Below are positions 1 through 6,727 of a stretch of DNA of 20,196 bases, in pieces; the stretch's first letter is position 1, and each line of letters begins with the position of its first letter. Made by a program: the position numbers and the translations under genes. The notes beneath the pieces were generated by a model. It made no database searches. It saw only the letters and a program-made list of their open reading frames with translations, and was not told the origin of the DNA. The DNA is from a virus. The DNA lies in IMG/VR virus record IMGVR_UViG_3300033571_003445, positions 1 through 20,196 of that record, one strand, 5' to 3'.

Positions 1-1527
1 GCGCTGATGCAAGAGATGATCGAGTACTGCGAAATGGACGTCAACGCCATGCGCGCCGTCTCCAAGGCCATGCGCAACCTGACCGCTGACGAGCTGGCTG
101 ACTACCACGTCAACGAGCGCATCAACGACCGGGGCGTGTTGGTCGACACCGCCTTGGCCAAGGCCGCCATGCGCTACGCGCAGGACGAGCTGGTCGAGAT
201 TCAAGACGTGGTGGCCGAGGTGACGCAGGGCGAGATCACCAGCGTGCGCAGCCCCAAGATGCGCGAATGGGTGCTGGCGCGTGTCGGTGACGAGGCCAAG
301 AAGCTGATGGTCGTGCACAAGGACGGCGAGGCCAAGTATTCAATCGACAAGACAGTGCGAGCTAACCTGCTCGCGATGGAGAATCCCGATGAAGTACCAC
401 CCGACGTGGCGGAAGTCATCCAGTGCGCCGACGACCTCTGGGCGAGTTCGGTTGCGAAGTTCAGCCGCATGGCAGCGTTGGCAGATGTCGAAGATTGCCG
501 AGTCCGAGGCGCTTTTGTATTCGCTGGGGGTTCCGCCACTGGCCGTGCATCGAGCTATGGATTACAGGTGCACAATTTCACTCGCAAATGCGCTGAAGAA
601 CCTGATGCAGTACGCATGGCTATGGTCCGAGGACACGCCATCGTTCCCAAATATGGCAAATGCATCACCGACGTCCTCAAAGGCATGCTCCGACCCGCCA
701 TCACCCCAACCCCCGGCAAACAGCTTGTTGTCGCGGACTGGTCGGCGATCGAAGCGCGTGTGACGCCTTGGCTCTCCAACTGCCCCGCCGGTGACAAAAA
801 GCTGCACGTGTTTGCCAAGGGCGAAGACGTCTACAAGGTCAATGCCGCAGCAACCTTTCACACGACTTACGATCAGGTCAACAAAGACCAGCGCCAGATC
901 GGCAAGGTGCAAGAGCTCGCCTGCGGTTTCGCTGGTGGTGTGGGCGCCTTCGCGGCCATGGGTCGCATCTACGGCGTGAACCTCCCCGAGTCTGACGCGC
1001 GTCGCATGGTGGACGCCTGGCGCCGTGCCAACGCATGGTCGGTGCCGTACTGGCAGTCGCTCGAGGAGGCGTACACCCGCGCGATGCGCAACCGTGGCCA
1101 TGAGTTCACCGCAGGTCGCGTGGCGTATCTTTTCGATGGCCAGCACCTTTGGTATGTACTGCCGTCTGGCCGCGTGCTATGCTACCCCTACGCTCGTCTG
1201 GAAAGCGATGGGATAACTTACGCCAAAGCATCGTGGAAACCCGCAGCGGACGCCAAAGAGTGGCCCCGCGCGCGGCTTTGGAAGGGTCTGGCGTGTGAGA
1301 ATATCACCCAGGCCACCGCTAACGACATCCTGCGCCATTCGCTGCGTGAACTAGATGCGAAGGGGCTTGATGTGGTGCTGCATGTGCATGATGAAATCGT
1401 GGTTGAGTCCGATCAACCCGAGGCTGCGCAGGTGGTGCTTGAGCAAGTGATGACGACCCCGCCCGCATGGGCGTATGGACTACCGTTGGCCGTAGAAGCC
1501 AGCACAATGAGGAGATACGGGAAATGA
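1..1527 (+). CDS. Family A DNA polymerase, 5'-truncated by the window edge
   Basis: This gene replicates phage DNA. The frame is open to base 1, so the true start lies upstream. Numbering residues from the ATG at base 7, the visible part begins with the last 3'-5' exonuclease motif (Y7-x3-D11, Exo III), so exonuclease motifs I and II are missing with the left flank. The polymerase domain is complete. Motif A is DWSAIE (D244, E249). Motif B has R296-x3-K300 with L304 and F308 at the places of E. coli F762 and Y766. Motif C is HVHDE (H461, D462). The stop overlaps the ATG of the next gene by ATGA, so the two are probably translationally coupled. Family assignment is secure from the three motifs. 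No 5'-nuclease domain can be seen, but it could lie outside the window. Confidence 0.95.
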   Translation, partial: ALMQEMIEYCEMDVNAMRAVSKAMRNLTADELADYHVNERINDRGVLVDTALAKAAMRYAQDELVEIQDVVAEVTQGEITSVRSPKMREWVLARVGDEAKKLMVVHKDGEAKYSIDKTVRANLLAMENPDEVPPDVAEVIQCADDLWASSVAKFSRMAALADVEDCRVRGAFVFAGGSATGRASSYGLQVHNFTRKCAEEPDAVRMAMVRGHAIVPKYGKCITDVLKGMLRPAITPTPGKQLVVADWSAIEARVTPWLSNCPAGDKKLHVFAKGEDVYKVNAAATFHTTYDQVNKDQRQIGKVQELACGFAGGVGAFAAMGRIYGVNLPESDARRMVDAWRRANAWSVPYWQSLEEAYTRAMRNRGHEFTAGRVAYLFDGQHLWYVLPSGRVLCYPYARLESDGITYAKASWKPAADAKEWPRARLWKGLACENITQATANDILRHSLRELDAKGLDVVLHVHDEIVVESDQPEAAQVVLEQVMTTPPAWAYGLPLAVEASTMRRYGK

Positions 1528-2327
1528 AAACACTTATTGTTCCAGTCAGTGGCGGCAAAGATTCTCAAGTCGTTTTGTCGTTGGCGCTCAAAACAGGACG
1601 CCCCATCGTATGCGTGCATCAGAACACCGGGTTTGACCACCCGTTGACGTATGAGCAGTTGTCGGAGATGGAAAAGTTTTACGGCGTGACGATAGAGCAC
1701 ACCATCAGCGAGGGCATGTTTGCGTTTTTGGAGACTTCTGGCTATTTTCCGAACAGTTCTGCCCGGGGCTGCACGCAGCGCTTGAAACAAAAGCCGTTTG
1801 CTAAATGGCTGACTGACAAAGGCTATAACAAAGACAACGCCGAAATTTGGTTTGGGATGCGTTCTGATGAGAGCCGGGATCGCGCCAGCAAGTACGGCGG
1901 GATTGGCATCGACGACGACGTGACGCTATGCGACATTGCTTTGTTCTACGGCGCCACCAAAAAATTGCGTGAAGGTATTGGACAGATTCCGGTCAAACTT
2001 CCGATTGTGTCTTGGTCCACTAAAGAAATATTTGACTACATTGCCGAAGAAAAAGCACCCCTTAACGGGCTCTATCCCAGGGGCCACAGTCGTGTCGGCT
2101 GCTACCCTTGTCTGTTGGCGCGCAAGTCAGAATGGCAGGCTGCCGGTAAAGACCCAGCAGGGCGCGAGCACATCCAGAAAATGATCGCCTTAGAAGACAA
2201 GTGGAAGGCCGAAGGCAACCATCGTAAGTTTATTAAGGTTCACCGCGTCTGGGACGTGCGCGACTTTCTTGAAGGCAAAGACGTGCGTGAGCTCGCCAAC
2301 GAAGAATGCGGCTATTGCAGTATCTAA
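1524..2327 (+). CDS. PAPS reductase / PP-loop ATP pyrophosphatase family protein
   Basis: A 267-residue protein with the PP-loop SGGKDS at residues 9-14, which binds ATP or a phosphoadenosine nucleotide in this superfamily. Further marks are a CTQRLK segment in the first third, a GCYPC pair past the middle, and a C-terminal ECGYC. The ECG recalls the catalytic C-terminal ECG of CysH-type reductases, and the Cys pair could bind metal or a cluster (inference). The ATG at 1524 is preferred over an in-frame GTG/ATG extension to 1467 because GAGGAG (1509-1514) lies 9 bases upstream and the start overlaps the polymerase stop. Related proteins are common in phage replication blocks. Roles in sulfur assimilation, DNA phosphorothioation (DndC-like) or nucleotide modification are possible, but the substrate cannot be told from sequence. 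Confidence 0.85.
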   Translation: MKTLIVPVSGGKDSQVVLSLALKTGRPIVCVHQNTGFDHPLTYEQLSEMEKFYGVTIEHTISEGMFAFLETSGYFPNSSARGCTQRLKQKPFAKWLTDKGYNKDNAEIWFGMRSDESRDRASKYGGIGIDDDVTLCDIALFYGATKKLREGIGQIPVKLPIVSWSTKEIFDYIAEEKAPLNGLYPRGHSRVGCYPCLLARKSEWQAAGKDPAGREHIQKMIALEDKWKAEGNHRKFIKVHRVWDVRDFLEGKDVRELANEECGYCSI

Positions 2328-2334
2328 AACAACA

Positions 2335-2371
2335 ACGCCCGGCAGTGTGAGGCACTGGCCGGGCGTCTTTT
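2335..2371 (+). terminator. Rho-independent terminator or attenuator between the PP-loop gene and the primase
   Basis: A 13-bp stem (2335-2347 with 2353-2366) has a 5-base loop TGAGG and one bulged G (2358), and is followed by CTTTT. It begins 8 bases after the PP-loop enzyme stop. The primase ribosome site AAAAGGAG (2374-2381) follows at once, so readthrough or partial termination would set primase expression. The short T tract makes partial termination more likely than complete (inference). Confidence 0.7.
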
Positions 2372-2389
2372 CCAAAAGGAGATTTTCAA

Positions 2390-4693
2390 GTGGAGTTCTT
2401 AGATTTTATAGTAAACCTAGCCCCTGAGGGCGAAACCGCACTGATTGTGCGTCAAAAACCACAGCTCAAGGATCAAGAGCTGCAATTCCACGCCGATGGC
2501 GCCATCAAGTGCACCTGGCCGGCGTACTTGCCCAGCAAGTGGAAGAACAACGGTTGGGCGTGGTACGGCAACACGGCGAGCTTTGTGATCGACCGCTTCG
2601 AGGAGGGCCGCGTCTCAGCGTCCGCCGCCAACTGCGACTACGCACTGGTGATGGTGCTGGACGACGTGGGTTCGGACAAGGTGCCCAAGAAGTGCCCGCT
2701 GCCGCCCACCTGGAAAATGGAAACCAGCCCCGGCAACTATCAGTGGGGCTACGCCTTCGACGTCGACAACCAGCCCACCAAGCGTGAGTTCGCCGCCGCC
2801 ATCAAGGCCATCGCCGCTGCGGGCTACACCGACGCTGGCGCCATCAACGCTGTCCGCAACTTCCGCCTGCCAGGCTCAGTCAATCTGAAGCCCGGCAAGG
2901 ACAATTTCGCCGCGCAGCTGGTCGAGTTCACCCCCGCCCGCGCCTACACCCTGGCCCAGCTCTGCGAGGCCATGGGCGTTACTTACGACGTCGCCACGGC
3001 TGACGAGTTCCGCCCCATCCGCATCAGCGACGACGGCACTGACGACGTGCTGGCATGGCTCTCTGGCCAGGGCCTGCTGGTGTCACGCCCCAACCTCGAG
3101 GGCTGGTGCGGCATCATCTGCCCCAACAGTGCCGAGCACACCGACGGCAACCCCGAGGGCCGCTACCTGCCCACCAGCCGGGCGTTTGTCTGCTATCACT
3201 CGCACTGCGTTGACTTCGATAGCGCGGCGTTCCTCCAATGGGTTGAGGCCAATGGTGGCCCAGCCCACCGCCCCGGTCTGCGCGACGAGCTGCTGGCCGC
3301 CAAGATGGCCGGCGTGTTCGACAAGATCAAGCCCACCGAGGCGTTCCCCGACGAGGCCGCCAAGGCTATCGCCGAGGTGGAGCGCAAAGAGCTTGGCCGC
3401 ATCGACAAGGCGGCTTGGTACGAGCGCTTTGCCTACATTCAGGACGACGAGTCGTATTTCGACATGCAAGACCGCCGGGAGCTGAGCCGCGCCACGTTCA
3501 ACGCGCTGTTCCGCCACGTTAGCTGCAAGTCCATCCACAATGGCCGTCGCATCGAGGCGTCGGTTTGCTTTGACGAGAACCGCCAGGCCATGGGCGACCG
3601 CGCTCTGGTCGGTATCACCTACGCCGCTGGCGAGGGTGTGCTGGTGGCCCGCGATGGCGACGTCTACGGCAACCGCTGGCGCGACGCCAGACCGCCGATC
3701 GGGGTTGGTGGCGACATCACCCCTTGGCTGCGTCACTGCGAGGCGCTGGTGCCCGATAAGAAGGAGCGCGAGCACCTCTTCAACGTGATGGCGTTCAAGG
3801 TGCAGCACCCCGAGGTCAAGATCAACCACGCGGTGCTCCATGGCGGCACGCAAGGCTGCGGCAAGGACACCCTCTGGGCGCCGTTTATCTGGGCCGTGTG
3901 CGGTCCTCAGTTCAAAAACCGGGGGCTGCTCGACAACGATACCCTCGGGTCACAGTGGGGCTATCAGCTCGAGTCCGAGGTGTTGATCCTGAACGAGCTG
4001 AAAGAGCCCGAAGCGAAGGACCGCCGCGCCTTGGCCAACAAGCTCAAGCCCATCATCGCCGCCCCTCCCGAGATGCTGACAGTCAATCGTAAGGGTTTAC
4101 ACCCATACGACATGCTGAACCGCATGTTTGTGCTGGCGTTCTCAAATGATCCAGTTCCGATTTCATTGGACAGCCAGGACCGCCGCTGGTTCTGCGTCTG
4201 GTCCACCACCCCCAGGATGGACCCCGACGCCGCCGCCTCCATGTGGCGCTGGTACAAGTCAGGTGGGTATGAGGCCATTGGCCATTGGCTGCACCATCGC
4301 GACGTCTCGGCGTTCAACCCTTCCGCAGCGCCTGCCATGACCGAGTTCAAGATGAACCTCATCGAGCAGGGTATGAGCATGGCCGAGTCGTACCTGGTTG
4401 AGCTGATGCGCCTGCGCATGGGTGAGTTCTCCAAGGGCGTCGTGGGCTCGCCGTTTCACGCGCTGTGTGATCGGGTGGCCTCCGGGGCCCCTGCTGGGGT
4501 CAAGGTGCCCCAGGCAGCGCTGCTGCACGCGCTCACCGAGGCCGGCTGGATCAACCTGGGCCGCGTCGCCTCCGCCGACTACCCCAGCAAGAAAAACCTC
4601 TGGGCGCACCCCTCCATGGCCAATCAGAGCAAATCGGACCTGCGCCGCATGGTCGAAGAGCCCGCTACTCCGCTCATGGTGCGCGTCAAGTAG
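2390..4693 (+). CDS. Phage primase-helicase (PrimPol-like N-terminus, DUF5906/SF3 helicase C-terminus)
   Basis: A 767-residue replication protein that probably primes and unwinds phage DNA. The start is GTG, chosen because AAAAGGAG (2374-2381) lies 8 bases upstream. The N-terminal part resembles archaeo-eukaryotic-type primases: an acidic FDVDN near residue 122 and an N-F-R-L-P-G-S-x-N motif near 158-166, typical of phage primase domains. The middle has a Cys/His-containing stretch (residues about 240-280) that may bind zinc. The C-terminal half has a Walker A GTQGCGKDT (about 486-494), a Walker B-like VLILNE (about 530-536) and an N-R-M-F-V-L-A-F-S-N-D sensor region with a following DRRW, as in DUF5906/D5-type helicases. 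Length fits bifunctional phage primases. It is the last plus-strand gene before the convergent small-gene operon. Confidence 0.88.
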   Translation: MEFLDFIVNLAPEGETALIVRQKPQLKDQELQFHADGAIKCTWPAYLPSKWKNNGWAWYGNTASFVIDRFEEGRVSASAANCDYALVMVLDDVGSDKVPKKCPLPPTWKMETSPGNYQWGYAFDVDNQPTKREFAAAIKAIAAAGYTDAGAINAVRNFRLPGSVNLKPGKDNFAAQLVEFTPARAYTLAQLCEAMGVTYDVATADEFRPIRISDDGTDDVLAWLSGQGLLVSRPNLEGWCGIICPNSAEHTDGNPEGRYLPTSRAFVCYHSHCVDFDSAAFLQWVEANGGPAHRPGLRDELLAAKMAGVFDKIKPTEAFPDEAAKAIAEVERKELGRIDKAAWYERFAYIQDDESYFDMQDRRELSRATFNALFRHVSCKSIHNGRRIEASVCFDENRQAMGDRALVGITYAAGEGVLVARDGDVYGNRWRDARPPIGVGGDITPWLRHCEALVPDKKEREHLFNVMAFKVQHPEVKINHAVLHGGTQGCGKDTLWAPFIWAVCGPQFKNRGLLDNDTLGSQWGYQLESEVLILNELKEPEAKDRRALANKLKPIIAAPPEMLTVNRKGLHPYDMLNRMFVLAFSNDPVPISLDSQDRRWFCVWSTTPRMDPDAAASMWRWYKSGGYEAIGHWLHHRDVSAFNPSAAPAMTEFKMNLIEQGMSMAESYLVELMRLRMGEFSKGVVGSPFHALCDRVASGAPAGVKVPQAALLHALTEAGWINLGRVASADYPSKKNLWAHPSMANQSKSDLRRMVEEPATPLMVRVK

Positions 4694-4727
4694 GCTACGC
4701 CACTGGATCCGCCTGCGGCGTCTCCAG

Positions 4728-4754
4728 AAAAAAGGGGCCCCGATGAGGGGCCCC
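4728..4754 (-). terminator. Rho-independent terminator of the leftward small-gene operon
   Basis: An 8-bp perfect GC stem, GGGGCCCC (4734-4741) pairing with 4747-4754, has the loop GATGA. On the minus strand it is followed by six T residues (complement of 4728-4733). It lies about 20 bases past the stop of the last minus-strand gene, so it marks the operon end. Read on the plus strand it has no T tract, so it should act mainly on leftward transcripts and keep them out of the primase gene. Confidence 0.85.
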
Positions 4755-4773
4755 AAACTAGGGTCGACAACTG

Positions 4774-4836
4774 CTAAAGACCGAGGAGAACGGCCAACAG
4801 CCCCGCCAGTATAGCGGCGATTAGCGCGGCCAGCAT
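4774..4836 (-). CDS. Tiny hydrophobic peptide, one predicted membrane helix (20 aa)
   Basis: The 20-residue product contains only M, L, A, I, G and V and would form a single membrane helix. The start at 4836 is chosen because a strong Shine-Dalgarno, GGAGGAGG (complement of 4844-4851), lies 7 bases upstream and the start overlaps the stop of the preceding small gene. A longer in-frame version from 4920 (48 aa) has no good ribosome site and a low-complexity N-terminus. It is the last gene before the operon terminator. A holin-like, toxin-like or inner-membrane regulatory role can be imagined, but nothing in the sequence settles it. It may also be chance, given its length. Confidence 0.45.
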   Translation of the reverse strand: MLAALIAAILAGLLAVLLGL

Positions 4837-4925
4837 AGCGGCGCCTCCTCCGCATCGGACGGGTAGCGCGGCCCCTTGGGCTCGCGGTAGGGTGGAAGGG
4901 GGAAGGGTGGGAATGGCCATGTCAT
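4821..4925 (-). CDS. Small proline-rich hypothetical protein (34 aa)
   Basis: A 34-residue ORF whose ATG overlaps the TGA of the upstream 108-aa gene (ATGA, 4922-4925), the same coupling used by four other junctions in this operon. The first 12 residues are very rich in Pro and Phe, followed by a charged and polar stretch (RGP-like, then SDAEEAP) ending LCWPR. The codons for the EE pair form the GGAGGAGG ribosome site of the next gene, so the two frames share sequence. I do not recognise a family. The support is the position, the overlap pattern and the tight packing. No catalytic motif is visible. Confidence 0.5.
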   Translation of the reverse strand: MTWPFPPFPLPPYREPKGPRYPSDAEEAPLCWPR

Positions 4926-5248
4926 AGCTCGTCGTCCCTTTGCAAAATTGCACACTCGAGGTCGTCAATTAGCTCATGGGGCAGCATGGGCATGATGTCG
5001 ACGTCGCGCACGTAGACGTTGACGAGGGTGACGCTGGCAGGGTAGTCGGGTTCCAGTTTCATACCCGAGATGGGCTCGCGGGAACCCACCTCCTCGGGCT
5101 CGAATTCAAAGTAGCAGAGCAGCTGCACACCCTTATGGTCTAGCCAGGTGCTGTGCAACCCCATGGGCAGGGGTGGCGCGGCCAGAAATGGTACCGGCTG
5201 CACGGCCTTGGCCAGCTCATCGAAAAACAGGTTTTTTATGTGGCTCAT
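4922..5248 (-). CDS. Hypothetical phage protein (108 aa)
   Basis: A 108-residue acidic protein of unknown function in the leftward operon. It starts with ATG at 5248, overlapping the stop of the upstream gene by ATGA, with GGAGG about 8 bases upstream. The N-terminus is mixed (residues 1-30, containing a PFLAAPPLPMG loop). The rest alternates short beta-like and acidic segments (YFEFEPEEV, VTLVNVYVRDVDI) and ends in an acidic helix (ELIDDLECAILQRDDEL). No signal peptide, membrane segment or metal motif is seen. It is soluble and probably cytoplasmic. Confidence 0.75.
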   Translation of the reverse strand: MSHIKNLFFDELAKAVQPVPFLAAPPLPMGLHSTWLDHKGVQLLCYFEFEPEEVGSREPISGMKLEPDYPASVTLVNVYVRDVDIMPMLPHELIDDLECAILQRDDEL

Positions 5249-5433
5249 GCTGTGGCCCTCCGCGCTTCCTGACGCCCCTGGTCGAATAGCCGGCGCCCCT
5301 CCGCATGGTCGTCTAGGTGTTCGCTTTCCAGCAGCAGGCGCAGGCGCTGGGCCTGGGCGATCGCGTCGTTGGGCGTGCTGGCGCGCTCGAATTTATACCC
5401 GGCGTGGATGTAATCGTTTTCTGGGTGTTTCAT
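5245..5433 (-). CDS. Small hypothetical phage protein (62 aa)
   Basis: A 62-residue charged protein, starting at the ATG at 5433. A longer in-frame reading to 5583 lies wholly inside the upstream gene in another frame and is judged spurious. The chosen start overlaps the upstream stop by ATGA and has GGAGG 10 bases away. The sequence has a polar N-terminus (KHPENDYIHAGYKFER) followed by a predicted long helix rich in Arg, Gln, Leu and Glu (about residues 22-60). It is likely a small helical protein; function unknown. Its stop overlaps the next start by ATGA. Confidence 0.7.
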   Translation of the reverse strand: MKHPENDYIHAGYKFERASTPNDAIAQAQRLRLLLESEHLDDHAEGRRLFDQGRQEARRATA

Positions 5434-5765
5434 AGGTCGTGTTCCTCCGTCACTTCGGGAATGGTGGGGTCGATTTGGGGTGGGGTTCGATTCAATTCCG
5501 GGGCTATATCTAATGGCGCCAGATGCAAGCGTGCATGGTTTAGCGCGACATACGCTGTCACGTAGTCCGACGTCAGCATGCATGCCGGGTTAAATTTCGG
5601 ATAGTCGCGTTTGCTGCTGTCGTGCTTGGGGTTACCCTTGGGCTTGGCCAGTTTGGGCCCTTTGCGGCCCTTGGATTTGTCGATGATGGCCAGCAGGGCG
5701 CGCGTCGGTTCGGCATTCTCCGCTAGCAGGGTAAACGTGGCCGTTTTATGTGTCAGTGTGATCAT
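5430..5765 (-). CDS. Hypothetical phage protein with a Lys-rich segment (111 aa)
   Basis: A 111-residue protein starting at the ATG at 5765, 9 bases from GGAG. An in-frame TTG at 5780 is possible but lies on the ribosome site itself. A short beta-like N-terminus (MITLTHKTATFTLLAEN) and a helix are followed by a strongly basic stretch (KSKGRKGPKLAKPKGNPK, about residues 29-46) and a C-terminal half ending in an acidic tail. The basic part could contact nucleic acid (inference). The ribosome site and start are a copy of those of the 66-aa gene at 6224. Confidence 0.7.
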   Translation of the reverse strand: MITLTHKTATFTLLAENAEPTRALLAIIDKSKGRKGPKLAKPKGNPKHDSSKRDYPKFNPACMLTSDYVTAYVALNHARLHLAPLDIAPELNRTPPQIDPTIPEVTEEHDL

Positions 5766-6033
5766 GGTTACATTCTCCAATAGCTTTGGTGATGGCCGCT
5801 CGGGCCTGATTGAACCAATCCGGCCGGATATCGCGCGGCGCGTCTTTCATTGGGGCTGCCCATCGAAATGCGGATTCGAGCGCTGCCAACAAATCGGGCG
5901 CGGCCGCAATCAATCGCGCGTCGCGTTGATTGATTATTTTGGTTAGTTCGACGTCTCCGACGCCGACGACATATCCGTTTTCAGATGCAGCGAACCAATA
6001 TTTCAGATGCATTTCAGATGGTTTTATGTCCAT
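5746..6033 (-). CDS. Hypothetical phage protein with AAAPDLLAALE motif (95 aa)
   Basis: A 95-residue protein starting at ATG 6033, with AAGGAA just upstream. Reading further upstream to 6180 would cross the preceding gene and is rejected. Residues about 42-54 read ARLIAAAPDLLAALE, a motif I know from many small phage and prophage proteins of unknown function, where it precedes a second helix with an ARAAITKA-like end, as here. The start overlaps the stop of the 66-aa gene by 10 bases, and the stop overlaps the next gene by 20 bases. Likely cytoplasmic. Confidence 0.78.
   Translation of the reverse strand: MDIKPSEMHLKYWFAASENGYVVGVGDVELTKIINQRDARLIAAAPDLLAALESAFRWAAPMKDAPRDIRPDWFNQARAAITKAIGECNHDHTDT
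5762..5780 (-). repeat. 19-bp duplicated translation-start sequence, copy 1
   Basis: The plus-strand sequence tcatggttacattctccaa is identical to 6221-6239. On the minus strand it reads TTGGAGAATGTAACCATGA and contains the Shine-Dalgarno GGAG, the 9-base spacer and the start codon of the 111-aa gene. See the matching copy. Confidence 0.9.
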
Positions 6034-6224
6034 TCTATGTTCCTTGCAATACAGTATTGGTCGACCGCGTCGGTGACATCGGTCCCTGAAAAGTAATAGT
6101 GCAGCGCGGCCGGCCATTCGATCCGGCCCGATAGTTCCGGCCGACGCGCCAGCAGCGCATCGGAAAACTGCGCGAGCCATTCGGCCTGGCGCTGTGCTTT
6201 GGTTTGCGCATAGTGTCGTCTCAT
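6024..6224 (-). CDS. Small hypothetical phage protein (66 aa)
   Basis: A 66-residue protein starting at ATG 6224, two bases after the stop of the 45-aa membrane protein, with GGAG 9 bases upstream. The N-terminal 30 residues are basic and probably helical (MRRHYAQTKAQRQAEWLAQF). The C-terminus contains an aromatic stretch (EWPAALHYYFSGTDV) and ends YCIARNIEWT. No known domain is recognised. The longer frame reading to 6482 is Arg/Ala-rich out-of-frame noise and is rejected. Confidence 0.68.
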   Translation of the reverse strand: MRRHYAQTKAQRQAEWLAQFSDALLARRPELSGRIEWPAALHYYFSGTDVTDAVDQYCIARNIEWT

Positions 6225-6239
6225 GGTTACATTCTCCAA
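6221..6239 (-). repeat. 19-bp duplicated translation-start sequence, copy 2
   Basis: Identical to 5762-5780. It carries the ribosome site and start of the 66-aa gene and also encodes the last codons and stop of the 45-aa membrane protein. The identity ends where the two coding sequences diverge. Confidence 0.9.
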
Positions 6240-6364
6240 AGGTAAATGAACATCGGCAGCCCGAACAGCAGCGCGCACAGCAGCACGCCCAGAAAATCGA
6301 CGGCCGCGCGCCGGCGCCGGTCGACCCGATCGGCCATGTAGGGGTGTTGACGATGCTGGCTCAT
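6227..6364 (-). CDS. Small single-pass membrane protein (45 aa)
   Basis: A 45-residue protein. Residues 1-21 are polar and strongly basic (DRVDRRRRA), and residues 23-43 form one hydrophobic helix (FLGVLLCALLFGLPMF and on), ending LWRM. The positive N-terminus predicts an N-in orientation. The start overlaps the stop of the 46-aa gene by ATGA (6361-6364), and the next gene starts 2 bases after the stop. The ribosome site is weak (GGGGCT), so translation probably depends on coupling. The size and layout fit a phage inner-membrane peptide or a small holin-like protein, but no lysis partner is seen next to it. Confidence 0.65.
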   Translation of the reverse strand: MSQHRQHPYMADRVDRRRRAAVDFLGVLLCALLFGLPMFIYLWRM

Positions 6365-6501
6365 GATGTGAGCCCCGATACCCTAAAGCATTTGCCGTCG
6401 CGCATGCGCTCGACGTCAATGGTGTAGCGGCCATGCCTGGCCAGCACGCGACAGCGCTCCGGCCGGCCGAATATTTCGACAATGATGATTTCGCGTTTCA
6501 T
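6361..6501 (-). CDS. Small hypothetical basic protein (46 aa)
   Basis: A 46-residue protein with GGGGGA 7 bases before the ATG at 6501. The start overlaps the upstream stop by ATGA (6498-6501) and its own stop overlaps the next start the same way. The sequence alternates beta-like stretches (REIIIVEIFG, RYTIDVERM) with Arg-rich turns and has two Cys (C17 and C38). It may be a small beta fold. Family unknown. Confidence 0.62.
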   Translation of the reverse strand: MKREIIIVEIFGRPERCRVLARHGRYTIDVERMRDGKCFRVSGLTS

Positions 6502-6710
6502 GATGCATCCCCCAGCATGCGCGCGCATGCGCGCTCGTAGATTTCGCGTGCGTTATCGCTCAGGCTATCCACTGACAGCATGGGCGATGGTTTGAAATAA
6601 TCGGCCATACAGCACAGGCGCGCGTATTCCCGGGACCATTGGCCACCATGGCAGTGTGACAGCGCGAGATAGTAGGCTTCGCAAATGTCGAATCGGTCAA
6701 AATAGCTCAT
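6498..6710 (-). CDS. Conserved small phage protein, FDICEAYY type (70 aa)
   Basis: A 70-residue protein starting at ATG 6710 with AGGGG 7 bases upstream. Reading on to 6920 would run into the antisense of the preceding gene and is rejected. It matches a pattern I recall from many phage and prophage hypothetical proteins: SYFDRFDICEAYYLAL, then a GQWSREYARL segment, then a C-terminal LSDNAREIYERA helix. The role is unknown. There are four Cys residues (10, 20, 33, 34) but no clear metal-site spacing. Confidence 0.75.
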   Translation of the reverse strand: MSYFDRFDICEAYYLALSHCHGGQWSREYARLCCMADYFKPSPMLSVDSLSDNAREIYERACARMLGDAS

Positions 6711-6727
6711 TTGTTTTCCCCTAGTAC

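Noticed and set aside
562-1146. 194-codon frame antisense to the DNA polymerase
   Set aside because: The polymerase motifs lie on the other strand; the antisense frame shows no domain.
3083-3853. 256-codon open frame antisense to the primase-helicase
   Set aside because: Shadow frame of a GC-rich gene; no motif and no ribosome site.
4259-4855. 198-codon minus-strand frame running into the primase 3' end
   Set aside because: It crosses the operon terminator and most of it is antisense to the primase; the sequence is Arg-rich shadow.
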